NCBI RefSeq assembly: GCF_000426665.1
Contig: NZ_AUFU01000003.1
Location: 119,437 to 183,436 of the forward strand
Direction of reading: 5' to 3'
From: Centipeda artemidis DSM 19719
GTDB taxonomy: Bacteria; Bacillota; Negativicutes; Selenomonadales; Selenomonadaceae
Length of the DNA stretch: 64,000 nt
Shown: positions 46,224 through 54,800 of the stretch, piece by piece
How the letters are laid out: each line of letters opens with the position of its first letter
Numbering within the stretch: position 1 is the stretch's first letter
Translations under genes and position numbers: made by a program
Notes under the pieces: generated by a model
Databases searched by the model: none
The model's input: only the letters and a program-made list of their open reading frames with translations
What the model was told of the DNA's origin: nothing

Positions 46224-46747
46224 TTGAACACCTCCTTGAGTGAATTGACTACAGGATTATCATAGGACAGAAGCAGCAATACTTTCTTGTCGATCTGTGT
46301 TTGCTTGATACTGCCGAGATACCGCGAATCAAAGGAATCATCGGGATCGTTGAGCAAAAGCAGTTCTCCTTCCGGCACTATATAGGTGCCTTGCTCCTGC
46401 TGTGGCAATAGATCGCTGCGGCAGATCGGATAGCTGCGCTGCGCCGTTCTGAGCGCTGACGCGTCTATTGTGTAGGATTCCCCGGGGAATCCCTGCACGC
46501 GCTTGAGCAGTAGATAATCCTTTTTAACGTGCAGACTTTCCACGGCTTCCGGAAGCCTTACAACAACATAATCTCCGCGCGTGAGGCTTTGTATCGGCGT
46601 CGCGATATAAAGCCCCTGCGGTGCGGACGGCGATACGTTGCTGTAAAACAGTTTACCAAATGCGATGTGCAGCGCTCCGACGATGCCGAATACGCTGAGG
46701 ATGCCGGCGACAAGGAGCTTTGTTTTTCTGCGTTCCTTAAAGTTCAT
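46220..46747 (-). CDS. TraF-type conjugative signal peptidase (S26)
   Basis: 175 residues with an N-terminal membrane helix (LLVAGILSVFGIVGALHI). The S26/TraF active site is visible: catalytic Ser41 in NVSPSAPQGLYIA and Lys82 in LLLKRVQGFPGE. TraF of RP4 matures and cyclises the TrbC pilin, so this enzyme is the expected processor of the TrbC pilin encoded here. Overlaps the gene upstream by 11 bases. Confidence 0.9.
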   Translation of the reverse strand: MNFKERRKTKLLVAGILSVFGIVGALHIAFGKLFYSNVSPSAPQGLYIATPIQSLTRGDYVVVRLPEAVESLHVKKDYLLLKRVQGFPGESYTIDASALRTAQRSYPICRSDLLPQQEQGTYIVPEGELLLLNDPDDSFDSRYLGSIKQTQIDKKVLLLLSYDNPVVNSLKEVFK

Positions 46748-48536
46748 ACCGACCTCCCAGCGACTGCATAATCGCCTTTGGTATCTTTAAGGTGAGACAT
46801 GCAAGTATCGCGACACCAATGCACATAAGCAAATGTGTTGCCGCCTGTTCCGCCGTGATCGATGCCTTTGCGATGTATGAGCCGGACATATTTTGATACA
46901 CGAGATTGATATACTCGTTTGCCCATGCCGGAAGCGGCTTATTAGGATCAAAGCTGTATGGTCCGCCGTTGTAACCGGCAAGCGCTTTGTTCCAGTCCCC
47001 AAACATTTCATACATGTTCCGCATATAATGCGCGCTTGCATCGAGTGCCTGTGCGGGATCAAAGGGATCGATCCCCCACCCCGCCGCCGTGCCCGGCATG
47101 AACTGTGCGATTCCCTGTGCGCCGGCACTGCTGACGGCGTTCGGATTCCAGTTCGATTCGAGCTGTATCTGAGCGAGAAAAAGATTCACAGGGACGCCGT
47201 ATTTCTGCGCCGCTGCCGTTGCCATAGCGACGTATTCGGGCGGTCCATGGATGCCCCCGGTACCGGTGATTGTCTGTCCCTCTAGTTCCGTTTGAAAGAG
47301 ATCTTTCGGGACTTCGGCGTCTTTGATGCAGAAAAAGCAGAGTCCTATCATGATGGACATGAGCGAGAGTTTGATCGTGCTTGATACAAGCCCTCCAAGA
47401 GAGCCTTCTGCAATGAATTTTGTAAATCCGAACGAGGCAAACGGCACGGTGAACACGGCGAGCAATGCGGCGAGATAAAACTCAATGTAGGTGAGCATGA
47501 CGTGACAGGCAAGGATGAAGAACACGCCGATCACGAGAAAGGACGAGATCCATATGATGGCGATGCTGCCTATGTTGTAGGTGAACTCAAATGTGCCGAA
47601 TGAGGCAATTTTATTGAGCGCGGGATTCATCAGTGAGATCGCCTTTTGGAGGAGAAGCTGCGGCTGTGATATGTTCTGCTCTATGACGGACGGATCACCG
47701 ATGTATGTTCCCGATATACTCGATACGATGGACAAAAAGAAGTCGTTGACGATGGTTGACCAGTTGATCAGGAGGAAATACAGGAATCCGTATTTGAAAA
47801 ACTTTGCTGTGAGCTGCGGCAGGGAAAACTCCAATCCCGATGTCATGATCGGCAGCGTAAGGTCAATAATGCATAGGACGAAAAGGAGCGCAAGCCCTGC
47901 TTGCTGCAATCCTTTGTAAGCGCCGCCAATGGCATTCACGAATACCTGCATGACGTCGTTGATTCCCTCGCCGAGCTTTTGCATCGATTCTATGCCCCAA
48001 GGGATATCCACATGATCGGCGCCGCCTGCACCTACGATATTGCCGGACAGATCAACGCCAAGCGCCAATAGATACGGGACGGGATCAATCTGAGAGCCGT
48101 TCACGCCATGCACGCGATGCTCCACATGGCAGTGCGGTCCGCTCGAATAGCCGAGCGGACCGTCATAGGCGTCGCCGCCGGTATATCCGATGATCGTTCC
48201 TTCCTGCACGTTTCCGGTCGCACAGTGCAGCGTCTCTTCGGCACAATCCCCAAAGAGAAGCGTTCCTCCCTCCGGTGTGCGAATCTCCACCCAATAGATA
48301 TATCCGCTGCCGGCACCGTGCTCGACAAAACCGTTAAATGGTGCATGTATCGGTGTCCTAGAGTTTGTGCCGATGTCTATGCCTTTGTGGTACTTGCTTG
48401 CTCCGCCGCCGGTGTCACGCGGTCCAAAAGGGGATGTAACCGCACCGCCCGGAAAGGGCGGCATTGCCGCCGCAAGGGAGGTCGGCATCAGGAGTGCCAT
48501 TACGATAAGGAGTATGCTGCATATTCTCTCTCTCAT
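46737..48536 (-). CDS. M23 peptidase - TrbL/VirB6 - lytic transglycosylase fusion
   Basis: 599 residues combining three T4SS functions. Residues 1-24 are a signal peptide. Residues about 27-155 form an M23 endopeptidase with intact zinc ligands (H50/D54 in HKGIDIG; H135 and H137 in GPHCHVEH). About 205-405 is a multi-helix VirB6/TrbL-like membrane part. About 428-550 is an SLT lytic transglycosylase with the catalytic Glu460 (QLESNWNPNAVS, GAQGIAQFMPG, AGYNGGP). A last helix follows (565-585). Normally VirB1-type hydrolase and VirB6 are separate proteins. Peptidoglycan drilling and channel would be one polypeptide here. Confidence 0.88.
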   Translation of the reverse strand: MRERICSILLIVMALLMPTSLAAAMPPFPGGAVTSPFGPRDTGGGASKYHKGIDIGTNSRTPIHAPFNGFVEHGAGSGYIYWVEIRTPEGGTLLFGDCAEETLHCATGNVQEGTIIGYTGGDAYDGPLGYSSGPHCHVEHRVHGVNGSQIDPVPYLLALGVDLSGNIVGAGGADHVDIPWGIESMQKLGEGINDVMQVFVNAIGGAYKGLQQAGLALLFVLCIIDLTLPIMTSGLEFSLPQLTAKFFKYGFLYFLLINWSTIVNDFFLSIVSSISGTYIGDPSVIEQNISQPQLLLQKAISLMNPALNKIASFGTFEFTYNIGSIAIIWISSFLVIGVFFILACHVMLTYIEFYLAALLAVFTVPFASFGFTKFIAEGSLGGLVSSTIKLSLMSIMIGLCFFCIKDAEVPKDLFQTELEGQTITGTGGIHGPPEYVAMATAAAQKYGVPVNLFLAQIQLESNWNPNAVSSAGAQGIAQFMPGTAAGWGIDPFDPAQALDASAHYMRNMYEMFGDWNKALAGYNGGPYSFDPNKPLPAWANEYINLVYQNMSGSYIAKASITAEQAATHLLMCIGVAILACLTLKIPKAIMQSLGGRYEL

Positions 48537-48550
48537 AGGCTATCTCATCT

Positions 48551-49678
48551 TTAATTCCGATTCCCTTGTGGCGTTCTAAAGACTTCACCGGATGCTATAT
48601 TTTTTGCATCTTCTGCGGCATTCATTGATCTCGTCGCCCCCTTGATGAGAGCTTGCCCTATCTTGCTGTTTGCAAAGGATTGACGTGCGGCAGATGATAC
48701 GAACTCTCGTGCAAAGCTTTTCCCGCTCGTTGCAGATGCGGCTTTCGCCATGTGCGCCGTCGCACCGATTGCTCCGGCTGCTGCGGCAACGGATGCCCCC
48801 GCCGTCATGGGTGCCGAAGCGACACTTGCTGCCATTGCCGCACCTGCTTTTAGCCCCCCGAGGGCTTGTCCCCCCTCAAGAGAGGGCTGTCCATTCATAA
48901 ATCCCGCCGCGAGATTTGGGAGCTGCCACATAAGAAACGCCATAGTTGCGTAGGAAAGCGCATAGCGCAACGTATCTCCAAAGGACGGTTCATCCTCCGG
49001 TGTCCACCCGGGAATACCGCCACCGGCACTTTCAAGAAGAGTATTAAACAACCCAAGAATAAAGATCATGACCATGAGTTTTACGCCATAGGAAAACACA
49101 GCGGATATGACCCGCTGAAAGAGGAACTGTGTATATTTGAGCGATCCGAACGGCAGAAGAATGACCGCCAAGGTTGCAAAAACGTTGAACTCGATCTTTG
49201 TGATAAGAATTTGAAATGCCATAAAGAAGAACGCTGCCAATGTAACTATAATATATAGTAGATACATCAATAGTCCCGGTCCTAAAAGACTGAGCTTATG
49301 ATCCATCATATACGATAATATTGCACTGCAAGCATCAAATCCTTTATCCATAATCTCTGATGGGGTTATTGGAGCCGTGTCTATCGTTCCTCCGGAAGCG
49401 ATAATCCCTGCATATTGAAAGGATACTAGTATTGCCTGATTGATCTTGTCCATGTTCAATATAAAGAACATGAAGAACCCGATTTTCATGACCTTCGCCG
49501 TGATCTCAGCAAGGCTTAGTTTTCCACTATACAGCGTCCACGTAATACATATGTCGATTACGGCAAAAACCATAACCAACTCCATGGCATGAGGAGCGAG
49601 TGCCTTATATCCTGTCATGCAGTGATCTTCAAAAAATACTAAAAGGTCATTGAGAAACGTTGTATTTCCAAATTCCAT
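48551..49678 (-). CDS. trbL: TrbL/VirB6-family inner-membrane channel protein
   Basis: 375 residues with six to seven hydrophobic helices (from LVMVFAVIDICITWTLYSG to YALSYATMAFLMWQLP), the TrbL pattern, followed by an Ala/Gly/Ser-rich, non-membrane tail (about 275-375), also typical. It forms the inner-membrane part of the conjugation channel. A second, unusual TrbL-like protein is encoded directly downstream; both kept the hallmark helix containing ITKIEFNVFATLAVILLPFG or its counterpart IEFYLAALLAVFTVPF. Confidence 0.88.
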   Translation of the reverse strand: MEFGNTTFLNDLLVFFEDHCMTGYKALAPHAMELVMVFAVIDICITWTLYSGKLSLAEITAKVMKIGFFMFFILNMDKINQAILVSFQYAGIIASGGTIDTAPITPSEIMDKGFDACSAILSYMMDHKLSLLGPGLLMYLLYIIVTLAAFFFMAFQILITKIEFNVFATLAVILLPFGSLKYTQFLFQRVISAVFSYGVKLMVMIFILGLFNTLLESAGGGIPGWTPEDEPSFGDTLRYALSYATMAFLMWQLPNLAAGFMNGQPSLEGGQALGGLKAGAAMAASVASAPMTAGASVAAAAGAIGATAHMAKAASATSGKSFAREFVSSAARQSFANSKIGQALIKGATRSMNAAEDAKNIASGEVFRTPQGNRN

Positions 49679-49682
49679 ATCG

Positions 49683-50474
49683 TCACCAATTCATACCTAA
49701 TCCATTGCGTTTGAATGGATCAGACTCTCTTATTGTTGGGCGGTTTATATTGGCTGCCTCCCGATGCATTCTCTCTATCGTTTGCGTGGTTGCCTTTGCC
49801 ATTGCTTCGCCTAGCGCGCGCTCATTTTGCTCTTTGACGATTTTCCGCTGCGCTTCCATGATTTGATTTTGTGATGAGATCGCCTGTATTGTAAGTTTGA
49901 TGCTATCAATATTTGCCTGTTCGAGGGCAATTTCATTGGCGATCTGCGCCGCTTGCTTTGCTCCTTCAGGGCTGCGGTTGAGATCGATCAGTTCTTGCAG
50001 ACGCTTTTGTGCGTCCTGCAAATCTTTCATGAGATTATGGTATGCTGCGATGTCCTTTTTGTTCTGCAAGGATTGCAGCGCCTGCATGGTTACTTCAACG
50101 TTGCGTTCACTCATTGAGGTATGAGAGAGTCCGCTGTCGGCATTGATCACAGGGAATTTTTCATCCCATACTTTTTGCCACATACCTTCTTCTGAGAGAA
50201 TGCCGGTCGGCTGTGCGTGCTCTTTTGCCTTTTGAATGCTTGCGAGAAATTCCGCTTTATATTTTTCAAGCAGTTTTCCCGGTAGGCTTTTGAGTTCTTG
50301 CAGTTGCAGGGCGATCTGCTGTGCGGTGTTTGTGACCACCTTGATGCTCTCAAGGTAGGTTTTGAGCTGTTGCTGTATGTTTTGCGTATCGATGACGGGG
50401 ATCGCGGCGGATGCCGGGAGCGGGGCAGCGGCGATGCTGCCCGCAATGAGAAGTGCTGCTGCTATTTTTTTCAT
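49683..50474 (-). CDS. trbJ: P-type conjugative transfer protein TrbJ
   Basis: 263 residues: signal peptide (MKKIAAALLIAGSIAAAPLP, cleavage ASA-AI) and long helices typical of TrbJ/VirB5 (TNTAQQIALQLQELKSLPGK; LMKDLQDAQKRLQELIDLN). It is a minor pilus or periplasmic component. It ends DPFKRNGLGMNW, a tail shared with the exclusion-type lipoprotein. The start at 50474 follows GAGAGGAGAGG; a palindromic element sits immediately before this ribosome site. Confidence 0.88.
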   Translation of the reverse strand: MKKIAAALLIAGSIAAAPLPASAAIPVIDTQNIQQQLKTYLESIKVVTNTAQQIALQLQELKSLPGKLLEKYKAEFLASIQKAKEHAQPTGILSEEGMWQKVWDEKFPVINADSGLSHTSMSERNVEVTMQALQSLQNKKDIAAYHNLMKDLQDAQKRLQELIDLNRSPEGAKQAAQIANEIALEQANIDSIKLTIQAISSQNQIMEAQRKIVKEQNERALGEAMAKATTQTIERMHREAANINRPTIRESDPFKRNGLGMNW

Positions 50475-50490
50475 GGTTCCCTCTCCTCTC

Positions 50491-50511
50491 AAGGTGTCCA
50501 TAATGGACACC
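50491..50511. promoter_or_regulatory. Palindrome copy A (upstream of trbJ)
   Basis: AAGGTGTCCATAATGGACACC; arms GGTGTCC/GGACACC are perfect. It lies 17 bases before the trbJ ATG, against the ribosome site. One of four close copies in the element. Confidence 0.8.
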
Positions 50512-50551
50512 GAAACGCAAGGATATTTATGAATATTATTGAACTTTCTTC

Positions 50552-50572
50552 AGGTGTTCATAATGGACACCT
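50552..50572. promoter_or_regulatory. Palindrome copy B (after trbE)
   Basis: AGGTGTTCATAATGGACACC plus T, one mismatch from copy A. It lies nine bases past the trbE stop, 61 bp centre to centre from copy A. Confidence 0.78.
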
Positions 50573-50580
50573 TTTTATGG

Positions 50581-53073
50581 TCACGCGATATAGTTGCGCC
50601 TATAGTCTTCCCATTCATCTACTGCATTCTTATAGGCAAGCCACTTCTCGATGAAGCGATCTCGATCACCGGCGTTGAGGATGTCATTGATCGCCTGTTG
50701 GTCGGTTTTGGAAGTCGCCGTAACGAACGGGATTTCAATGGGACGCAAGGCAAGGCGAAAAATGCGGTTGCCTTTTTCACTCGAATAGTAATAGTCCTGC
50801 TTCGGCGTCATATTGGCGATGAGTTCTACCTGCCGCTCGTTGCAGTTAAACAACTTATACAGCTCTTTGCTCTGCACTGTTGCCGCTTGTTTGTTTGGCA
50901 GATAGATTCTGTTCGGACAATTCTCCATGACGACATGCAGGAGTTCCGGCTTATTTGCAAGGTCGGATAGGTTCTGCGTGGCGAAAATGATTGAGGTATT
51001 CTTTTTTCTCATGTCCTTGAAGTATTCTCTGAGCTTTTCTTTGAATATGGGATTGTCAAAGAAGAGCCAGCATTCGTCAAGAACGATAATAGAAGGTCCT
51101 TTTGCATGCTTTAGTTTGCCCTCGATGCGATGAAAGAGATAGTCGAGGGTTGCGGGGACGATAGCAGGTGTCGCCATAAGTGTTTCCATTTCATAGACTT
51201 GCCAACGCCCCGTGCCGGATACGTCTTTGTTATTGTCAAACAGTTTGCCATAACTTCCCTCCTGCGTGAGAGATTTGAGGGCTTGCCGGATCTCTTTATC
51301 CTGCACTAGCTCGCAAAAGGTCGAGATGGTACGCTGCGATACGGGAAACTCTTTGAGTGAGACAAGGGCTTTCCATACAAAATTGTCCTTTGCAGGGGTG
51401 ATTGTGACGTTGCGCTGCTGCAAATAGGCGATGATCCATTCTTTCGCCCATTTGATTTCGTCCTCATTATGAATTTCTGCCAACGGTTGAAAGGATAGTT
51501 CTCCTTCTCCTTCGCTTGCGATATTGTAGAAATTCCCTTCGACGGCAAGTGTCAAGGCACGGCTTGACATTGCTTTGTCAAATACAAAGACGTTGGCGTC
51601 TCTGTATTTGAGAAAGTGCGCCTCAATCGTGTTGAGCAGCACGGATTTCCCCGACCCTGACGGTCCGCATATCATCGTATGCCCTACGTCACCCACATGG
51701 AGCGACAAACGGAACGGCGTATATCCTGCCGTATCGGTATAGAGCAGTACAGGCCCCTTGAGGAAGTCATTCTTTTTGTCTCCGGGCCACGTCGCCGTGA
51801 CCGGGGCCATATGACAAAAATTTAGGCTGCTGACAATCGGACGCCGTATATTGGCGCGATAACAGCCCGGGATCGATCCCCACCATGCTTCCATCGCGTT
51901 ATCCGTCTCGATGTAACCGGTATATCCAAGAGAGTTGATTCCCTCAAGGACACGGTTGGCTTTCTCGCTGCATCGCTGCGCGTCACGGTCAAGTACCATC
52001 ATGGTCATGGTATAGTAACCGTAGCTTACATAGTCTTGACCGAGTTCTTGCAGCGCCGCACCGGCATCGTCACGGTTGTATGCTGCCGTTTCATCAAGGT
52101 CATGCGCGGCGGCTTCTTCGCTTGTCTGCTGTATTTTCTGTTTGTTGATCGCCTCGAGGACTTGCGTCCAAAAGCCCTTTATTTGTTGATTCCAGCGTTT
52201 ACGATACCCCCTCAGCTCTTCTTCCGCATCCGGCTTACTCATGCAAATGAATCGAGATACCCAGCGATATTCGAGATCCATACGGTCAAATACGTCAAAT
52301 ACGCCCGGTTCAGACATGGGCGGGAAGTTGAGGATCGTGACGATCTTCATATGCTTTTCGCCGATCCGCATTTCACGACCGCCGAGGATGTCGGCGTCAC
52401 AGATGTAGTCCGTGACATAATAAGACGGGTTTATTTTCACCGGATGATATTTATCCGAGACGGTCGAATGAAGATAAGTGATTGTCTCTTCTGCCCCGAG
52501 CGGTTTGATATCCGGAAGCCAAGCTCTCAGCATATCGCCAATGAGGTTGGCGTTGCTAATGAATTTTTCGACGCATTCCACGTACAGGCGCATCTCCGCG
52601 CCCTTTCCTTTGTTCTTCGCGTCCGCGATGAACGCGTCTGTGATACGCGATTTGATAAGCTGTGGCGGCTCCGCGAACACAGTGAAATAGTAGCGCGTCT
52701 CAAAGTGTTTCTGTCCCGCATAATACTCTTTGCGGTCATTTTCCATCTTTTGGATGATAGGGATGTCAATCTCAGATTGGTCATAATCCCTTGACCGGCT
52801 GCGCTGTGATTCGAAGTATAGAACATAACCGGTCGGCAAATTCTTGATCACGTTGTTGAGCGCGGCGTTGTACTGTATGAGATCCAGCGGTGTAGCACTC
52901 TCCATATCGGGACCACGAAATTCATACACGGCAAGCATGGAATGATCCTTGCCATGTACGATCCCGGTGTCTTGATCAATATATGCCCACGGCAGCAGGT
53001 ATTGCAGCCGTGGTTTTTCCTGAAAGACGCCGATCTCTTGTGAGAACGGCTTGCTTTTCTTTTGAAAAAGCAT
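50581..53073 (-). CDS. trbE: TrbE/VirB4 T4SS ATPase
   Basis: 830 residues, the family length. The CagE/TrbE N-terminal domain is followed by the ATPase core: Walker [14 protein letters not shown] (about 470-477), Walker B IIVLDECWLFF and IFATQNLSDL. It powers pilus assembly and substrate transfer at the inner membrane. The start at 53073 (MLFQKKSKPFSQ) follows AGGAGAGGGG. Confidence 0.95.
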   Translation of the reverse strand: MLFQKKSKPFSQEIGVFQEKPRLQYLLPWAYIDQDTGIVHGKDHSMLAVYEFRGPDMESATPLDLIQYNAALNNVIKNLPTGYVLYFESQRSRSRDYDQSEIDIPIIQKMENDRKEYYAGQKHFETRYYFTVFAEPPQLIKSRITDAFIADAKNKGKGAEMRLYVECVEKFISNANLIGDMLRAWLPDIKPLGAEETITYLHSTVSDKYHPVKINPSYYVTDYICDADILGGREMRIGEKHMKIVTILNFPPMSEPGVFDVFDRMDLEYRWVSRFICMSKPDAEEELRGYRKRWNQQIKGFWTQVLEAINKQKIQQTSEEAAAHDLDETAAYNRDDAGAALQELGQDYVSYGYYTMTMMVLDRDAQRCSEKANRVLEGINSLGYTGYIETDNAMEAWWGSIPGCYRANIRRPIVSSLNFCHMAPVTATWPGDKKNDFLKGPVLLYTDTAGYTPFRLSLHVGDVGHTMICGPSGSGKSVLLNTIEAHFLKYRDANVFVFDKAMSSRALTLAVEGNFYNIASEGEGELSFQPLAEIHNEDEIKWAKEWIIAYLQQRNVTITPAKDNFVWKALVSLKEFPVSQRTISTFCELVQDKEIRQALKSLTQEGSYGKLFDNNKDVSGTGRWQVYEMETLMATPAIVPATLDYLFHRIEGKLKHAKGPSIIVLDECWLFFDNPIFKEKLREYFKDMRKKNTSIIFATQNLSDLANKPELLHVVMENCPNRIYLPNKQAATVQSKELYKLFNCNERQVELIANMTPKQDYYYSSEKGNRIFRLALRPIEIPFVTATSKTDQQAINDILNAGDRDRFIEKWLAYKNAVDEWEDYRRNYIA

Positions 53074-53087
53074 TCGTTTCCCCTCTC

Positions 53088-53354
53088 CTATCGGTAGTAA
53101 AAAACTTTGTGCAGCCGCGACTGCCAAAAGACTTCGTGGAACTGCGCGTCCTGCTGCCCTAACATGTGAAAGATATAATGTGCGATCCCGGCGATGATCA
53201 TCACGCTGAACGTCTTAAAGATGACGCCGCCGAGAATCGCTAAAAATATTTCCGCGATAAACAGATTGCGCGGGACGCCCATCCAATACAAAGGTGCGAC
53301 AAGCGACCGATGAATTGGAATTTCATATCCTTCCGGCATTTTCTCTACGTCCAT
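53088..53354 (-). CDS. trbD: TrbD/VirB3-like inner-membrane protein
   Basis: 88 residues with the TrbD pattern: short N-terminus with EIPIHRSLVAPLYWMGVPR, two hydrophobic helices in the middle and a basic tail (WQSRLHKVFYYR). It sits between the pilin gene and trbE, as in RP4-type clusters, and supports pilus assembly with the VirB4 ATPase. Confidence 0.88.
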   Translation of the reverse strand: MDVEKMPEGYEIPIHRSLVAPLYWMGVPRNLFIAEIFLAILGGVIFKTFSVMIIAGIAHYIFHMLGQQDAQFHEVFWQSRLHKVFYYR

Positions 53355-53356
53355 AA

Positions 53357-53749
53357 TTACCTCGTCCCCAGCGCCATAATCGTAAGACCGCCGGCTGAAT
53401 CATAAATAGCATTGACAAATCCCGGTGCAAATAGGCAAATGGAAATGGCAAAGACGATAACGATAAATTTCTGCGTGCCTGCGCCGCCATGACCACCAAT
53501 GAGGGCAATCGCCGCACCGACAATCCCCATAGCACCAAGAGCCATAGGGATTGGTCCTGTAAGCTGATCTACCAATGCATTAAAAAATTTCATCCACGGA
53601 AAATCGATAGAAACGCTCCCTTTTTGTCCTGAGTGCTTCAAGGACGAAGAGACAGACTGTGCAAATACAGGGTGCATCATCACTTGTACCTGCATAAAGA
53701 CGGCAGCAACCATAATATACTTCATGATGGACTTGCATATTGTTTTCAT
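53357..53749 (-). CDS. trbC: TrbC/VirB2 pilin
   Basis: 130 residues: long signal region (MKTICKSIMKYIMVAAVFMQ through HPVFAQ), then two hydrophobic helices (PMALGAMGIVGAAIALIGGHG; FIVIVFAISICLFAPGFV) separated by a short polar loop, the layout of TrbC/VirB2 major pilins. The signal is removed and the peptide perhaps cyclised by the TraF-type peptidase of the same operon. Ribosome site GGGAGGAAC. Confidence 0.87.
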   Translation of the reverse strand: MKTICKSIMKYIMVAAVFMQVQVMMHPVFAQSVSSSLKHSGQKGSVSIDFPWMKFFNALVDQLTGPIPMALGAMGIVGAAIALIGGHGGAGTQKFIVIVFAISICLFAPGFVNAIYDSAGGLTIMALGTR

Positions 53750-53776
53750 TGTGGTAGTTCCTCCCTTAATTTGCCC

Positions 53777-53795
53777 GGGTGTCCGGTATGGACCC
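53777..53795. promoter_or_regulatory. Degenerate palindrome copy E (before trbC)
   Basis: GGGTGTCCGGTATGGACCC matches the family consensus at most positions but with imperfect arms. Centre about 37 bp from copy C. Confidence 0.45.
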
Positions 53796-53810
53796 TTCCC
53801 TTATTTCTGA

Positions 53811-53833
53811 AAGGTGTCCATTATGGACACCTT
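53811..53833. promoter_or_regulatory. Palindrome copy C (between trbB and trbC)
   Basis: AGGTGTCCATTATGGACACC extended by AA/TT pairing on both sides gives the longest perfect arms of the family. It begins one base past the trbB stop codon. Confidence 0.8.
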
Positions 53834-53834
53834 G

Positions 53835-54800
53835 TCAAACATGGTTGATGCTATACCGATGCGCTGCGGAATCGTAGGATGCGACCTCGATGATGTCGCT
53901 GACGATACGTGTTTTTCTGCCGTCCGGCAGTTCAACATGCTGAATCGCAACAACAACATCGATGGCTTCACCGATGAGTTCTTTGACCTCCCCGGCAGCG
54001 TCCGGATCCTCCTGCGCGAGGGATAGGATACGGGTGAGTCCTTCTTCCGTGCCGTCGGCATGTACGGTGCAGGCTCCGCCCGGGTGTCCGGTATTCCATG
54101 CCTTAAGCATGGTATATGCGGCGCCGTCCCGAACCTCACCGACGACTATGCGATCGGGGGATCGGCGCATACAGTCTGCAAGGAGACGGGTCATGTTATA
54201 GCGCACTTTGCTTTCGCCCGTATCCTGCATCGTAAACATCGGTGAATAGTCGTCTGCGGGGCATTGCAGTTCCGGCAGATCCTCAAGAGAGATCAGGCGA
54301 TGGAACGGCGAGATCTCTGCAATCGCTGCGAGAATGGCGTTCAGGAAGGTGGTCTTCCCGGTACCTGTTCCTCCTGCAATCAAGATGTTTTTACGTTCTT
54401 TGATGCTCTCTTCTAGGTAGGTTTTATATTTCTCCGTCATGAAGCCTGTGTTTACATAGTCTTGCAGGGAGAATATCTTCACTGCCTTTTTTCGGATATT
54501 GAACTGCGGATGCCGAACGATCGGCGGCAACTCTCCTTGAAAACGTGCGCCATAACCTTGTATCTCAACGGAAATAGACGGAATTTCCTCATTCACGACT
54601 TTTCCCGCTTGACCGGCGGCGAGTTCGATGATTGCCTGTGCCTTGACCGGCGGCAGATAGATGTCTGTCTTGACCTTGCCCTCGTCGTGAGAGATGTAAC
54701 GAATCATGCCGTCGTCATTGATGTAGATCTCCGTGATGTCGTCCCGTTGCATAAGCACGACGATCTCCGTACCGATCATGACGTCAAAGTTGGTGTTCAT
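53835..54800 (-). CDS. trbB: TrbB/VirB11 T4SS ATPase
   Basis: 321 residues. Walker A IAGGTGTGKTTFLNA (about 142-153), Asp-box LISLEDLPELQC, and the signature around SPDRIVVGEVRDGAAYTMLKAWNTGHPGGACTVHA (quoted in part) typical of VirB11. Hexameric motor that switches between pilus assembly and substrate transfer. It overlaps the TraD-like gene by 17 bases. Confidence 0.94.
   Translation of the reverse strand: MNTNFDVMIGTEIVVLMQRDDITEIYINDDGMIRYISHDEGKVKTDIYLPPVKAQAIIELAAGQAGKVVNEEIPSISVEIQGYGARFQGELPPIVRHPQFNIRKKAVKIFSLQDYVNTGFMTEKYKTYLEESIKERKNILIAGGTGTGKTTFLNAILAAIAEISPFHRLISLEDLPELQCPADDYSPMFTMQDTGESKVRYNMTRLLADCMRRSPDRIVVGEVRDGAAYTMLKAWNTGHPGGACTVHADGTEEGLTRILSLAQEDPDAAGEVKELIGEAIDVVVAIQHVELPDGRKTRIVSDIIEVASYDSAAHRYSINHV

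Noticed and set aside
54076..54092. A 17-base exact match (within GCCCGGGTGTCCGGTAT) to palindrome copy E
   Set aside because: It lies in the conserved GHPGGA coding motif of trbB and lacks the second palindrome arm; probably chance, or the origin of copy E.
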